DNA of 60,260 nt from Candidatus Peregrinibacteria bacterium (GTDB taxonomy: Bacteria > Patescibacteriota > Gracilibacteria > UBA1369 > JABINC01), in the NCBI GenBank assembly GCA_030700255.1, contig JAUYJN010000032.1, positions 1 to 60,260 on the forward strand, written 5' to 3'. A program made the position numbers and the translations under genes. The notes under the pieces are model-generated. The model saw nothing but the letters and a program-made list of their open reading frames with translations, searched no databases and was not told where the DNA came from. Numbering within the stretch: position 1 is the first letter of the stretch; each line of letters starts with the position of its first letter. This document shows positions 44,668-54,091 of this stretch, in pieces.

Positions 44668-45213
44668 TTAAGTAATTAATTTTCTAAGAACTTTTTGATT
44701 CGCCTTAAATGCGACTTGCGAAATCATACCATATACTTCTTCAAGAGAAAACCATTCATAACCGGCAATTTCATCTGTAGGGGTAAGTTCACCGGAAACA
44801 ATATGCGCTTTATAATAAATACTCATGACATGCACACCATACCCTGAAACTTGAGCAGCAGATTCTTCATTGCCGTCACTATACACGTCCATTTGAATAT
44901 CAAAAAGACCATCAATCTCTATATTTACACCGAGCTCCTCCAAGGCTTCCCGTCGGCAACCATCCTCCGGATGCTCACCTCCTTCTACAAATCCACCGGG
45001 CACATCCCACAATCCCAAATATGGATGCCAAGCACGCTTCACAAGTAAAACCTTCCCTTCATCATTCAAAATCAACGCCGAAGCCGCAGGCTTCGAATTA
45101 TTATAATCAATATACGCACACTTCCTGCACGTATTCCTCTCAATATGATCGAACTCCGGCATCTTAAACGCCATATCTCCACCACACATCGGACAAAATT
45201 TAAACTTAGACAT
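44668..45213 (-). CDS. Nudix hydrolase with N-terminal zinc ribbon
   Basis: The 181-residue product begins with a zinc ribbon (FCPMCGGDM and NTCRKCAYIDYNNSKP), followed by a Nudix domain whose box GGFVEGGEHPEDGCRREALE continues as ELGV and is complete. NADH pyrophosphatases share this two-part layout, but their extra specificity motif is not obvious. It may clean up nucleotide diphosphate derivatives. A GC-rich hairpin lies between the two domains. Confidence 0.88.
   Translation of the reverse strand: MSKFKFCPMCGGDMAFKMPEFDHIERNTCRKCAYIDYNNSKPAASALILNDEGKVLLVKRAWHPYLGLWDVPGGFVEGGEHPEDGCRREALEELGVNIEIDGLFDIQMDVYSDGNEESAAQVSGYGVHVMSIYYKAHIVSGELTPTDEIAGYEWFSLEEVYGMISQVAFKANQKVLRKLIT
45079..45095. 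repeat. GC-rich perfect hairpin inside the Nudix gene
   Basis: CGAAGCC (45079-45085) and GGCTTCG (45089-45095) form a perfect 7-bp stem with loop GCA. It encodes SKPAAS at the joint between the zinc ribbon and the Nudix domain. Confidence 0.8.
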
Positions 45214-45310
45214 TTTTGTAAATTTACAAAATCAAAACGCTGGAATCTTAACATTTCTATAAACATGTTACCAATGGTAATATGTAAAAAATCATTTTCA
45301 ATATAAAAAT

Positions 45311-45814
45311 ATGAGGTTAGTCAAGCCAACGAAAAAATATGAAAAAAGCTGGCAAGAAGCTATGGCTGAATTTAGAAATGAAAACCGCAAAGGTTTTTGG
45401 AATTGGATAGAAGAGCCTATTGATTTAGATAGCTATATAAAACTAACAGAAGCTAATGAAAATGGGCAAAGCTTAACGGTAGGCAGTGTCGCATCGACAA
45501 CATTTTGGCTAATCGACAATAATGAGTTTAAAGGTCATACAAATATCCGTCATGAACTAAATGATTATTTAAAAAAATTTGGTGGCCACATAGGATACTA
45601 CATTCGCCCATCAGAAAGGCGCAAAGGTTATGGGACAAAAATACTTGGGCTAGCGTTGATCGAGGCAAGAAAAATTGGACTTAAAAAAGTAATGATAGGA
45701 TGCGACGAATCAAATATCCCTTCACAAAAAGTTATAGAAAAAAATGGAGGCGAATTTACCAAAAAGGTCACGGATGAATGCGAACCAAAATTGATATATT
45801 GGATTAAACTCTAA
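45311..45814 (+). CDS. GNAT-family N-acetyltransferase
   Basis: The 167-residue product has the acetyl-CoA binding motif RPSERRKGYGTKILGLAL, followed by KVMIGCDESNIPSQKVIEKN GG-type closing motif. It is close to the YjaB/RimJ-like predicted acetyltransferases common in Firmicutes. The substrate cannot be told. It stands alone on the plus strand and converges on the CYTH gene with a 2-base gap. Confidence 0.87.
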   Translation: MRLVKPTKKYEKSWQEAMAEFRNENRKGFWNWIEEPIDLDSYIKLTEANENGQSLTVGSVASTTFWLIDNNEFKGHTNIRHELNDYLKKFGGHIGYYIRPSERRKGYGTKILGLALIEARKIGLKKVMIGCDESNIPSQKVIEKNGGEFTKKVTDECEPKLIYWIKL

Positions 45815-45816
45815 AT

Positions 45817-46356
45817 TTAAAATTTAAGACCATTTAACTCAATTCCATATTTTTGCTTTATAAGCTCTTCACCGGTTAGGTGAGAAGTCTCGTATTTTTC
45901 CAAATTAAATTCACGAGCAAGCTCTGAAATACGAGCTGCATTTTCAGCTTCGATTTCAACGAAAACAGGAACGCCCGGAAGCTCATCAATCTCAAATTTC
46001 GAACCATCAGCGAGTATATATTCAGTACGTTTTTTCTCAAAATAAATCGCCTGCACATACCCTAGGCTTTGCAGAATTTTCACAGTATTCTCAAAATCAG
46101 AAACATGCACTTCAGTCTCATCATAAACTTTGCAACCATCCTCAAGTCGCATATTGTCCTTCCAACATAATTCAATTTTCTCACCAAAAGTTCGCACTCG
46201 AAGCAAGTCACCGGAGCGCATAATTTTTTGATCAGGCGTGTCAAAATAAACAGTTTTTAAAATATCATCAACTTTCAAAACCGCCCCTGCCCCAATCAAA
46301 CGCTTAACCAAATCTTCACGATCTACCTCCAAAAATTTGAGTTCCAGCTCCTTCAT
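45817..46356 (-). CDS. CYTH-domain protein (class IV adenylate cyclase-like)
   Basis: The 179-residue product starts with the triphosphate-tunnel motif ELELKF (ExExK), followed by basic and acidic strands of the tunnel (LLRVRTFGEKIELCWK; YFEKKRTEYILADGSKFEID; VFVEIEAEN). CyaB-type adenylate cyclases and thiamine triphosphatases share this fold. CyaB-like is the nearest by length and spacing. It may act on triphosphates in general, and no cAMP receptor is visible here. Confidence 0.85.
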   Translation of the reverse strand: MKELELKFLEVDREDLVKRLIGAGAVLKVDDILKTVYFDTPDQKIMRSGDLLRVRTFGEKIELCWKDNMRLEDGCKVYDETEVHVSDFENTVKILQSLGYVQAIYFEKKRTEYILADGSKFEIDELPGVPVFVEIEAENAARISELAREFNLEKYETSHLTGEELIKQKYGIELNGLKF

Positions 46357-46377
46357 AAGATCAAAATAAAAAACAAA

Positions 46378-46791
46378 TTATTTTCTGTATCTATTTGGAA
46401 GTGGCGTGATATTTACAGATGCTTTATCACCATCTTGATAAATATTTACCGATACAAATTCAAGACTTGTAAGGTCGTTCGGATCCCCTTTTTGATAAGT
46501 CATTTGCCCGGTTTTTCCGTTACTCGCATCCAGCGTAACCGTCCAACCTTCCGCCTTCATCTTCTCATCATACCAAGCAAAAACATCTTCAGCACTATCT
46601 TCACTTGTATAAAAATCCACCCCCAATTTATTCTCTACCATAGATCCGGCGTAGACTGGATAATTCAAACTATTTATAGTTACATGATCACCTTTCACAG
46701 GTACGGCATTCGAGTTAGAAGTCGCTGAGCCACCACATGCGACCAACAAAAATGAAAGTAAAACGATTGGGACGATAGAAAACTTTTTCAT
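46378..46791 (-). CDS. Small lipoprotein
   Basis: The 137-residue product starts MKKFSIVPIVLLSFLLVACG, a clear lipoprotein signal with lipobox LVAC. The mature part contains YPVYAGSMVENKLGVDFYTS and VFAWYDEKMKAEGWTV, a pattern seen in exported DUF4367/MucB-like or other small domains that bind neighbours. No function can be assigned. It lies between folP and the CYTH gene on the same strand. Confidence 0.8.
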   Translation of the reverse strand: MKKFSIVPIVLLSFLLVACGGSATSNSNAVPVKGDHVTINSLNYPVYAGSMVENKLGVDFYTSEDSAEDVFAWYDEKMKAEGWTVTLDASNGKTGQMTYQKGDPNDLTSLEFVSVNIYQDGDKASVNITPLPNRYRK

Positions 46792-46835
46792 AAAAATTTA
46801 GTTAAAATTAATTCTTTTTGAATATACCCATGTTT

Positions 46836-47702
46836 TTATAAAATCGCAAATGTCTCTGCGACATCATGAACACGAATTATATCAGCGCCATTTTTAATTG
46901 CGGTTTTTGCAGCAGCCAAAGACCCATTCAAACGCTCACCAACTGGAAGTTTTTTTACAACGTTTCTATTTTCATCAAATACAAGGCCTGTAAATCCTTT
47001 GCGCGAAGCTCCAACCAAAATTGGAAAATCCGCAAACATATCTTTGAGCTCCCCCAATCGATCAAGAATTTCAAAACTATATTTCGCGTCCCCGGAAACA
47101 AATGCCCCCATACCAGGATCGAGAATAATTCTTTCAAAAGAGATTCCGTTTGATTTTAGATAATCAATTCGCTCCTCCCAAAAACCGGCAATTGTTTCAA
47201 TTACATCTTCATATTGGACTTCTTCATTGTTTGTGCGAACAATGTTCCCACCTGCACTCAAAGGAAGGACTGAGTACATGATGCAAACTTTCACTCCGGA
47301 ATCAGCAACAAGTTTTAACATATTAATATCGCCGCGAAGTGCCGTAACATCATTCAAAATATCAGCGCCATATTTCAAAGCTTTTTCAAGAACATCTGAC
47401 TTATAAGTATCTATAGATATTTCAAATTCTAGGCCCTCCTCTCGTATTTTTTTCAAAACTTTAAGTACAGGCTCAATCCGTCCCCACTCTTCATCAGAAG
47501 AAATATCACTACTTCCGGGCCCGGTGCTCTCCCCACCAACATCTATAATTTGCGCGCCGTCTACTATCATTTGTCTCGCAACCTTCTCTATTCTTAATTT
47601 ATAATTCCCATCCTGAGCATCATTTAATATTCCACCAAAAAGACTATCCGGAGTAACATTTAAAACCCCCATTAATCGCACTTTATTTTGAAACAAAATC
47701 AT
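46836..47702 (-). CDS. folP: Dihydropteroate synthase
   Basis: The 288-residue product joins pterin pyrophosphate and p-aminobenzoate. Motifs: MGVLNVTPDSLFGG, GAQIIDVGGESTGPGS, DILNDVTALRG, ILDPGMGAFVSG, VGASRKGFTG and IIRVHDV, all present. It overlaps the end of pabC by 20 bases, so the pair is translationally linked. FolK, which makes the other substrate, is encoded at 21353. Confidence 0.95.
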   Translation of the reverse strand: MILFQNKVRLMGVLNVTPDSLFGGILNDAQDGNYKLRIEKVARQMIVDGAQIIDVGGESTGPGSSDISSDEEWGRIEPVLKVLKKIREEGLEFEISIDTYKSDVLEKALKYGADILNDVTALRGDINMLKLVADSGVKVCIMYSVLPLSAGGNIVRTNNEEVQYEDVIETIAGFWEERIDYLKSNGISFERIILDPGMGAFVSGDAKYSFEILDRLGELKDMFADFPILVGASRKGFTGLVFDENRNVVKKLPVGERLNGSLAAAKTAIKNGADIIRVHDVAETFAIL

Positions 47703-48510
47703 TATAGGCTTTTTTTAATTCTAAAGTGGATTCACCAATCTCTCCATCACCAACCATCCTCTCATCAACATGCGTCACCGGCAACAGTCCAACGGTTGAG
47801 CTTGAAAGGAAAATTTCATCAGCTAAATAAAGTTCATCTTTTGAGATTTCACACTCTTCAATAGACATAAAATCTTTCGCCAATTTTAAAATTTCACTTC
47901 TGGTTATTCCTTTCAAAATATCATCTTTAGGTGTTTTCAAAACCCCATCTTTAATAAGAAAGATATTTGAAAAAGTACCCTCCGTAACAAGCCCATTGTG
48001 ATTTATCATCAAGGATTCATATGCGCCATTTTCATATGCAAATTTCTTGCACAAAATGTTAGTAATCATTGCTGTCGTTTTCACTTTTGGACTCACCCTC
48101 TCGATATCAAGAGTAACAACCTTCACTGATTTCATAGTAAATTTATCCAGTTCAAATGCAGTGATAATAAATGTACAATTTTTAATTCCACCGTAGCGAA
48201 CACTATCTAATCCTGAAGTGATTTGATAGCGAATACGCAACTCTTTATCGTTTGACCCTATTTCCTCATAACGTTTCGCCACCAACTCTTGAGTGATATC
48301 GGCGAGTTCATTTTTTGAATATGGGAGCGGTAGCCCCATGCTTTCCGCTGAAGCGAAAAGCCTATCTATATGCTCATCAACAAACCTAAGTTTACCGCCA
48401 AAGGTTCGAAGAGCCTCATAAACACCATGCCCCATAAGGAAACCACCATCATTCATCGAAATACTTACCTCATTTTCATCCACAAACTTACCATTAAAAA
48501 AAACTATCAT
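47683..48510 (-). CDS. pabC: Aminodeoxychorismate lyase (class IV aminotransferase fold)
   Basis: The 275-residue PLP enzyme has the fold-type IV motifs: catalytic lysine in VKTTAMITNILCKK, GTFSNIFLIKDGVLKTP, and ILKGITRSEILKLA. Branched-chain or D-amino-acid aminotransferases share these motifs. The place between pabB and folP makes aminodeoxychorismate lyase, giving p-aminobenzoate, the best call. It starts 10 bases after the pabB stop. Confidence 0.88.
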   Translation of the reverse strand: MIVFFNGKFVDENEVSISMNDGGFLMGHGVYEALRTFGGKLRFVDEHIDRLFASAESMGLPLPYSKNELADITQELVAKRYEEIGSNDKELRIRYQITSGLDSVRYGGIKNCTFIITAFELDKFTMKSVKVVTLDIERVSPKVKTTAMITNILCKKFAYENGAYESLMINHNGLVTEGTFSNIFLIKDGVLKTPKDDILKGITRSEILKLAKDFMSIEECEISKDELYLADEIFLSSSTVGLLPVTHVDERMVGDGEIGESTLELKKAYNDFVSK

Positions 48511-48520
48511 TTTGACCGGG

Positions 48521-49939
48521 TTATTTCATGTTTATTACCTCCAAAAACGCATTCACCTTATCAAAAGTCTCATTAAATTCAAGCTCCGGAATGGAATCCA
48601 TAACAATTCCCCCTCCGGAATGCATAACGTATTTAAATAATTCCCCACGATTTTTCGCGAAAAGTGTACGAATCATTATGTTAAAATCTGCCATCCCGCG
48701 ACAGTCAAAATATCCAAAAGACCCGCAATAAACCCCACGCGAAAAATCTTCAAGCTCATCAATTATTTCCATCGTTCTTTTTTTAGGACAACCGGTTATA
48801 GATGCCCCTGGAAATATCGCTCGCATAACATCGTATAATTTGACATTGCTTTTTAATATTCCGGAAATATTCGAGGCCGTATGAAGTAAATGAGAATATC
48901 TTTCAACAATGCGATGCTCATCAACTTGTACAGTGCCAAACTCACAAACTCGGCCGAGATCGTTTCTCGACATATCCACGATCATCTCAAGCTCAGCACG
49001 ATCTTTATCAGACTGAACCAAACAGTCTCCAATCAACTTCAATTCAGCCGCCGTCTCACCTCCCCGTATACCGGAAGTCCCCTTGATCGGCCGTGTTTCT
49101 ATTTTTCGCTTATTGTCTACGTAAGATATTTTAAAAAGTCTTTCCGGGGAATTACTAACCACAGAAAAACCACCTGAATCTTCAGTATAGCCATTCAAAA
49201 ACACTTGATACTTAGTGGGATTTATTTCCGTTACTGACTTATATATTTCCCATGGAGATTTGTGGCTATCGAAACAAAATCTCTGTGAAAAATTCACCTG
49301 GTATGTTTCACCCTTTTCCAAATATTCTTTAACTTTCAAAAGCTTCTCAACATATTCACCCTTTGTTAAATTCGAAGACATAGCCATCTCATTTTCACAT
49401 GCTTTTTCAGATTCTTTGAAATGTATATTTCTTAAATTCTCAAAAAAATCTTCATCCTCCAAATCAAGTTCTGAAGCAAAAACAATCCACATGCATTTAT
49501 TAACATGATCCAATATCACAACCTCTTTTGGAACTATAAAATAATAACTCGGATAATTTTGATCATCTGTACATTTCGAAACTATATTTTCAAAACCAAG
49601 TCCGGCGTCATAAGAAAAAAAACCTATCAGTCCATATAAAAAGGGGGAGCAAGAGATCTCATCAATAAACTGAAAATCCTTCAAATATTCATTTAACCGC
49701 TCATACTGCAAGGCCAGCTTACCACTCAAGTCTTCACAAACTTTTCTCAATTTATCTCTATTTGGCTCTTGAATTTTTTCACTAAAAACCTCATCTCCAT
49801 ATGCAAGAATTGTATAACCTTTTTCTGTCGCATCCTGCAACATGACAATTTTACCCTTACGCTTTCCATCGTTCAAATACGCATAAAGCTTATGTGGATT
49901 AACAAAAAATTCTAACTTTTGAATATGCATACATGGCAA
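48521..49939 (-). CDS. pabB: Aminodeoxychorismate synthase component I
   Basis: The 472-residue chorismate-using enzyme has ETRPIKGTSGIRGGE, whose PIKGT lysine is the PabB mark (TrpE has PLAGT). It also has FPGASITGCPKKRTMEIIDE, CGSFGYFDCRGMADFNIMIR and HSGGGIVMDS. The glutaminase PabA is not encoded in this window. The enzyme needs chorismate, so the cell must make or import it. It is the first gene of pabB-pabC-folP. Met4 is an alternative start. Confidence 0.92.
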   Translation of the reverse strand: MPCMHIQKLEFFVNPHKLYAYLNDGKRKGKIVMLQDATEKGYTILAYGDEVFSEKIQEPNRDKLRKVCEDLSGKLALQYERLNEYLKDFQFIDEISCSPFLYGLIGFFSYDAGLGFENIVSKCTDDQNYPSYYFIVPKEVVILDHVNKCMWIVFASELDLEDEDFFENLRNIHFKESEKACENEMAMSSNLTKGEYVEKLLKVKEYLEKGETYQVNFSQRFCFDSHKSPWEIYKSVTEINPTKYQVFLNGYTEDSGGFSVVSNSPERLFKISYVDNKRKIETRPIKGTSGIRGGETAAELKLIGDCLVQSDKDRAELEMIVDMSRNDLGRVCEFGTVQVDEHRIVERYSHLLHTASNISGILKSNVKLYDVMRAIFPGASITGCPKKRTMEIIDELEDFSRGVYCGSFGYFDCRGMADFNIMIRTLFAKNRGELFKYVMHSGGGIVMDSIPELEFNETFDKVNAFLEVINMK

Positions 49940-50425
49940 TTAAACATCACCCATAGTTTCAAGTTCTTCTTCGTTATAAACATGGGCAAATTCGCTTTTA
50001 TCATATGCAAACAGCTCATCTTTTTTAAAAAATCTTGCTACTTCTTTTTCAGCATTTTCAGGGGTGTCAGAGGCATGAATAACATTACAAGATTGACTCA
50101 TTGCAAAATCTCCACGAATCGATCCGGCTTCAGCTGCCCGAGCTTTGGTAATACCGGTTATAAGTCGTACAGCTTCAACGCATTCAAGTCCTTCTAAACA
50201 AAGTGCAACTACCGGCGAGCTCATCATAAATTTAGATACTCCCGGGAAAAATGGCTTATCTGCGATATGAGCATAGTGCTCACGCAAAACAGCTTCATCC
50301 AGTGACATCATTTTCATACCAATTAACTTAAGACCTTTTCGTTCAAATCTAGCAAGTATCTCGCCAACCAAACCTCTCTGAATTCCGTCCGGCTTAATAA
50401 GTATAAGTGTTTTTTCCGGTTGCAT
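49940..50425 (-). CDS. ndk: Nucleoside diphosphate kinase
   Basis: The 161-residue product has KTLILIKPDGIQRGLVGEIL at the start and the active-site histidine in CNVIHASDTPENAEKE. It balances NTP pools and would turn UDP from the pyr pathway into UTP. It directly precedes pabB with no spacer and follows the M16 peptidase gene by 21 bases. The C-terminus is about 15 residues longer than in short bacterial Ndk. Confidence 0.95.
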   Translation of the reverse strand: MQPEKTLILIKPDGIQRGLVGEILARFERKGLKLIGMKMMSLDEAVLREHYAHIADKPFFPGVSKFMMSSPVVALCLEGLECVEAVRLITGITKARAAEAGSIRGDFAMSQSCNVIHASDTPENAEKEVARFFKKDELFAYDKSEFAHVYNEEELETMGDV

Positions 50426-50446
50426 ATATTTTCAGTTAAATATTTA

Positions 50447-51712
50447 TTAAAATTTCAAAGCATCTTCATATTCTTTTGGATTTTCACATGGCCCAATTAA
50501 CGCCAAACGCAGTTTTTCCTCTTTGAATAAATCCATGGACACTCTCCTTATATCAGCGACAGTCACCTTGTCCACTTCTGCGAAAATTTCTTCAAGAGTT
50601 TTGATTTCATTTTTAAGTAGCTCCTGCTCCGTAACAAAGTACGCATACTCTTCTGTGTCTTCCAATTTGAGCGTCATCTTACCTTTGAGATAATCCTTAG
50701 CTTTTTGTAACTCGATCTCCGGCACATCTTCCAAAGTAATATTTTTATATTCTTCAATAATTGCTTCTACCGCAAGCTTAATACGATTAATATCAACACC
50801 TGCACGAGTAGATATAGCTCCGGTATCCTTATAAAAATCAGTAGAAGTTTGTATATAATAAGAAAGCCCCTTCTGCTCACGTACATTCAAGAACATACGT
50901 GAACTCATATTTCCACCAAGAATCACTGCAAGCAACTTCTCAGCAAATTTATCTTTATGATCATTGTCATAAGCTTCGAATCCACAAACAATATGAGCTT
51001 GCTCAGTTTTTTTATTAACAACATGAACCTTCTCCGGACTTTCAAGTGACTCAATTGGTAGTGAGTCATACGCCCTCTTACCATCTGCAAATGGAAACAT
51101 AGCCTTAATCTTTGCAACTATTTCATCGTGCTCAACATTGCCGGCAACAGTGATTACAACATTCTCAGGAGTATAAAGATCCTTTTGATATTTCCTAAAA
51201 TCATCCTGCATCACTGTTCGAATCAATTCTTTTGTACCTATTTGATCCCAACCAAGTGGCTGATCTCCAAATAAAAGCTGTTCAAAATTCCAACCAACTT
51301 GATACATTGGAGTATCTTGATACATGTTTAATTCTTCCAAAATTACACCGCGCTCTTTGTCGATTTCAGTAGGGTCAAAAGTCGCATTCATCATCATGTC
51401 AGATAAAACATCGATCGCTGTATCCATCTTCTCTTTCGCAACTTTAACATAATATCCAACATACTCTTTGCCGGTAAACGCATTAAAATCCCCTCCGATT
51501 CCATCTATAGTTCCGGATACTTCCTTTGTGTTTTTGTACCGAACTCCACCCTTGAAAAACATATGTTCAAGAAAATGAGCGATTCCATTGTTCTCCTTGG
51601 TTTCAAATCGTGAGCCGGCTGCTACAAATATTAACACGGTAACTGCATTTGTACCCTCAAGTTTCTTAGTAACGATGCGTAATCCATTCTCTAAAGTTGT
51701 CTTATTTAGCAT
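50447..51712 (-). CDS. M16-family zinc peptidase
   Basis: The 421-residue product has the inverted zinc motif HFLEH at residues 46-50 and the further glutamate in ERGVILEELNMY. The second, inactive half ends with RRVSMDLFKEEKLRLALIGP. It resembles mitochondrial-processing-peptidase-like enzymes of bacteria (PqqL/YmxG type). No signal peptide is seen. It shares an upstream region with the divergent penicillin-binding protein gene. Confidence 0.92.
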   Translation of the reverse strand: MLNKTTLENGLRIVTKKLEGTNAVTVLIFVAAGSRFETKENNGIAHFLEHMFFKGGVRYKNTKEVSGTIDGIGGDFNAFTGKEYVGYYVKVAKEKMDTAIDVLSDMMMNATFDPTEIDKERGVILEELNMYQDTPMYQVGWNFEQLLFGDQPLGWDQIGTKELIRTVMQDDFRKYQKDLYTPENVVITVAGNVEHDEIVAKIKAMFPFADGKRAYDSLPIESLESPEKVHVVNKKTEQAHIVCGFEAYDNDHKDKFAEKLLAVILGGNMSSRMFLNVREQKGLSYYIQTSTDFYKDTGAISTRAGVDINRIKLAVEAIIEEYKNITLEDVPEIELQKAKDYLKGKMTLKLEDTEEYAYFVTEQELLKNEIKTLEEIFAEVDKVTVADIRRVSMDLFKEEKLRLALIGPCENPKEYEDALKF

Positions 51713-51740
51713 TTTCCGATATTAATTTGTATTTTTTCAA

Positions 51741-51767
51741 GCAGCGACTATGGTATAGTTCCGCTGC
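51741..51767. promoter_or_regulatory. Dyad overlapping an extended -10 box of the PBP gene
   Basis: GCAGCG and ACTAT (51741-51751) pair with ATAGT and CGCTGC (51755-51767) across a GGT loop with one two-base bulge. The dyad contains TGGTATAGT, an extended -10 box (hexamer 51754-51759), for transcription of the downstream gene, whose ATG is at 51789. A protein bound here would block RNA polymerase. The M16 gene starts on the other side. Confidence 0.45.
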
Positions 51768-51788
51768 TAAAAAAGCAACACAACACAT

Positions 51789-54086
51789 ATGGCAAAAAAG
51801 CTACGATTAAAATTGAAACTGAATAGAATACAAGTCTTAATGGGATTATTTGCAGTGCTTTTTGTTATGGTCATGCTAAAAGTATTTTGGCTGCAAATAG
51901 TGCAATATGATTATTATTTCAAAATTGCACAAAGAGAGCACCAAGGTTATGCGGAGCTTCCGGCCAGACGTGGGGAAATTTACATAACTGAATATCATTC
52001 CGGAGAAGAGTTCAAGCTTGCAACCAATACAACTCTTGACCTTATATATGCAGACCCTTCATTGGTACAGGATTCAGCGTATATAGCGGAAAAACTTGCT
52101 CCAATACTTTTTGACTTAGAGGGAGAGAGAAGAATTGACGAAGAAAGAATAAGAAAAGCAAAAAAGATGGTCTTAAAAGAACTTCTTCCACCGGAAAAAA
52201 ATCCTGAGACTGAAGAGGGCGTCGAAGAAATCAAACCCATTGAAAGCACTCAAGGCGTTGCTCCAAAAACAGATGAAGAACTATTCAACCAATTCAAACA
52301 TGAACTAACGGTGAAACTCAGCGAAAAAGTGCGTACACAAATTCTTTTGATCCAAAAAGTCGACCCGGAACTTAAAGAAAAAATAATGAACCTACGTTTA
52401 AGTGGGGTTGAAATAACAGAAAGTGGAGACCTGTACGCATACCCTACTCAAATAGGAGACAAAGCGAAAACGGCAAAGCAACTAGCGCCATTAACAGGTT
52501 TTGACAAAGATATTTTGGAGAGACTCCTATACGGAAAAAACCGATATACGGTTTTGAAGAAAAAACTTCTCCCGGATCAATCAGACATGGTTAACGCATT
52601 AAAAAAAGAAGATCCTGAGAATTTCATAGGTATTCGACTTCAAGAGGAGTACTACCGATACTACCCGGAGGGCCAACTTGCGGCGCAAGTGCTAGGATAC
52701 GTGAACTCTGCAAATATCGGCCAATATGGAATAGAGGGCGGATTTCAAGATATGCTTGAGGGAATAAAAGGATATTTCACATCTCAAAAAGATGGCACTG
52801 GAAGTCAGATTACAGTTGGAGAAAGTGTAATCAAGCCGGCAGAGGACGGCATGGATATTTATTTAACAATAGATCGAGCTATACAACTTGAAGTTGAGAA
52901 AGCACTGGAAGAAGGCGTGAAAAATGCTCAAGCGGACTCTGGGCAAGCGATTGTAATGGATCCAAAAACCGGTGCTATACTTGCGATGGCACAATATCCT
53001 ACTTTCAATCCTAACGAATACGGAAAAGCATTTGAGAAAAAAGAAATAGAACTCACAAAGGATCAAGCGGATAATTTATATGTTATAGGTGAAGGCGAGA
53101 ATCAAAAAAAATATTTATATATAAGGAAAGACCCCGATGAAAGAATACAGATTTTCGAGAATCCGGATACTCCGGGTATTTATTATACTTATGCAAATCG
53201 AGTTGGCCCGGAAGTTTACAAAAACAAATTGGTACAAGAAATTTACGAACCGGGATCGGTTTTCAAGGCAATTGCAATGGCATCAGCTATAGATGCGGGC
53301 GAAGTCACTCCAAATACAACCTTTACAAGTTATGGGCCGTTAAAAGTAGATGAGTTTGAAATTCATACATTCGATGACCACTATTATGGCGTATCAACAA
53401 TGACTGAAGTATTAGTTCACTCTGACAATACCGGTATGGCATGGGTCGCTCAAAAATTAGGACGAAGCTTGTTTTATAACTATATTAAAAAATTCGGCTT
53501 CGGCAAAAGAACAGATATAGAATTTAGAGATGAAGAAGATGGAAGGGTTGAATATTACAAGGACTGGGCTGATTCCGAACTTGCCACGCATGGTTTCGGC
53601 CAGGGTATTTCTGCAACTCCACTGCAAGTAATTACAGGTGTTGGTGCATTGGCAAATGGTGGGGTTCTAATGCATCCTCATATAATGGATAAAACTATAA
53701 ATCCTGCCACGGGCGAAGTAAAACAAATCGAGCCAAAAAAAGTTGAACGAGTAATTTCCGAAGAATCAGCAAAAACCATCACATCGATGATGGTTACAAC
53801 TGTTGAAAAAGGATACCCACTTGCGCAGGTGCGCGGCCACTACGTGGCCGGCAAATCCGGAACATCACAGACATATAAATTTGGAAAAGCGCTCAAAGGT
53901 ATCGGAACTACAATCGGTACGTTTGCAGGATTTGCACCTATAGACGATCCTCAATTCATAATTCTAATCAAAATGGATCACCCAAAAACATCTCCTTGGG
54001 GAGCCGTCGTATCAGCTCCGGTATTCAAAAATATAGCTGAATTTATTTTCACCTATTACAATATACCTCCGGACAAAGATTACTAA
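51789..54086 (+). CDS. Penicillin-binding protein 2-type transpeptidase (FtsI/PBP2 family)
   Basis: The 765-residue product has a short basic tail, one membrane anchor (VLMGLFAVLFVMVMLKVFWL), the non-penicillin-binding domain starting with ELPARRGEIYI, and a transpeptidase domain with the catalytic EPGSVFKAI (serine about residue 489), SDN near 544 and KSG near 689. It makes cell-wall cross-links. It is longer than typical FtsI owing to inserts, one around residues 125-190 with many charged residues. A GC-rich hairpin lies just before the KSG motif. FtsI or PBP2 cannot be separated without a tree. Confidence 0.93.
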   Translation: MAKKLRLKLKLNRIQVLMGLFAVLFVMVMLKVFWLQIVQYDYYFKIAQREHQGYAELPARRGEIYITEYHSGEEFKLATNTTLDLIYADPSLVQDSAYIAEKLAPILFDLEGERRIDEERIRKAKKMVLKELLPPEKNPETEEGVEEIKPIESTQGVAPKTDEELFNQFKHELTVKLSEKVRTQILLIQKVDPELKEKIMNLRLSGVEITESGDLYAYPTQIGDKAKTAKQLAPLTGFDKDILERLLYGKNRYTVLKKKLLPDQSDMVNALKKEDPENFIGIRLQEEYYRYYPEGQLAAQVLGYVNSANIGQYGIEGGFQDMLEGIKGYFTSQKDGTGSQITVGESVIKPAEDGMDIYLTIDRAIQLEVEKALEEGVKNAQADSGQAIVMDPKTGAILAMAQYPTFNPNEYGKAFEKKEIELTKDQADNLYVIGEGENQKKYLYIRKDPDERIQIFENPDTPGIYYTYANRVGPEVYKNKLVQEIYEPGSVFKAIAMASAIDAGEVTPNTTFTSYGPLKVDEFEIHTFDDHYYGVSTMTEVLVHSDNTGMAWVAQKLGRSLFYNYIKKFGFGKRTDIEFRDEEDGRVEYYKDWADSELATHGFGQGISATPLQVITGVGALANGGVLMHPHIMDKTINPATGEVKQIEPKKVERVISEESAKTITSMMVTTVEKGYPLAQVRGHYVAGKSGTSQTYKFGKALKGIGTTIGTFAGFAPIDDPQFIILIKMDHPKTSPWGAVVSAPVFKNIAEFIFTYYNIPPDKDY
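53834..53850. repeat. GC-rich perfect hairpin inside the PBP gene
   Basis: CGGCCAC (53834-53840) and GTGGCCG (53844-53850) form a perfect 7-bp stem with loop TAC. It encodes RGHYVAG, right before the KSG motif of the transpeptidase. Confidence 0.8.
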
Positions 54087-54091
54087 AATTA

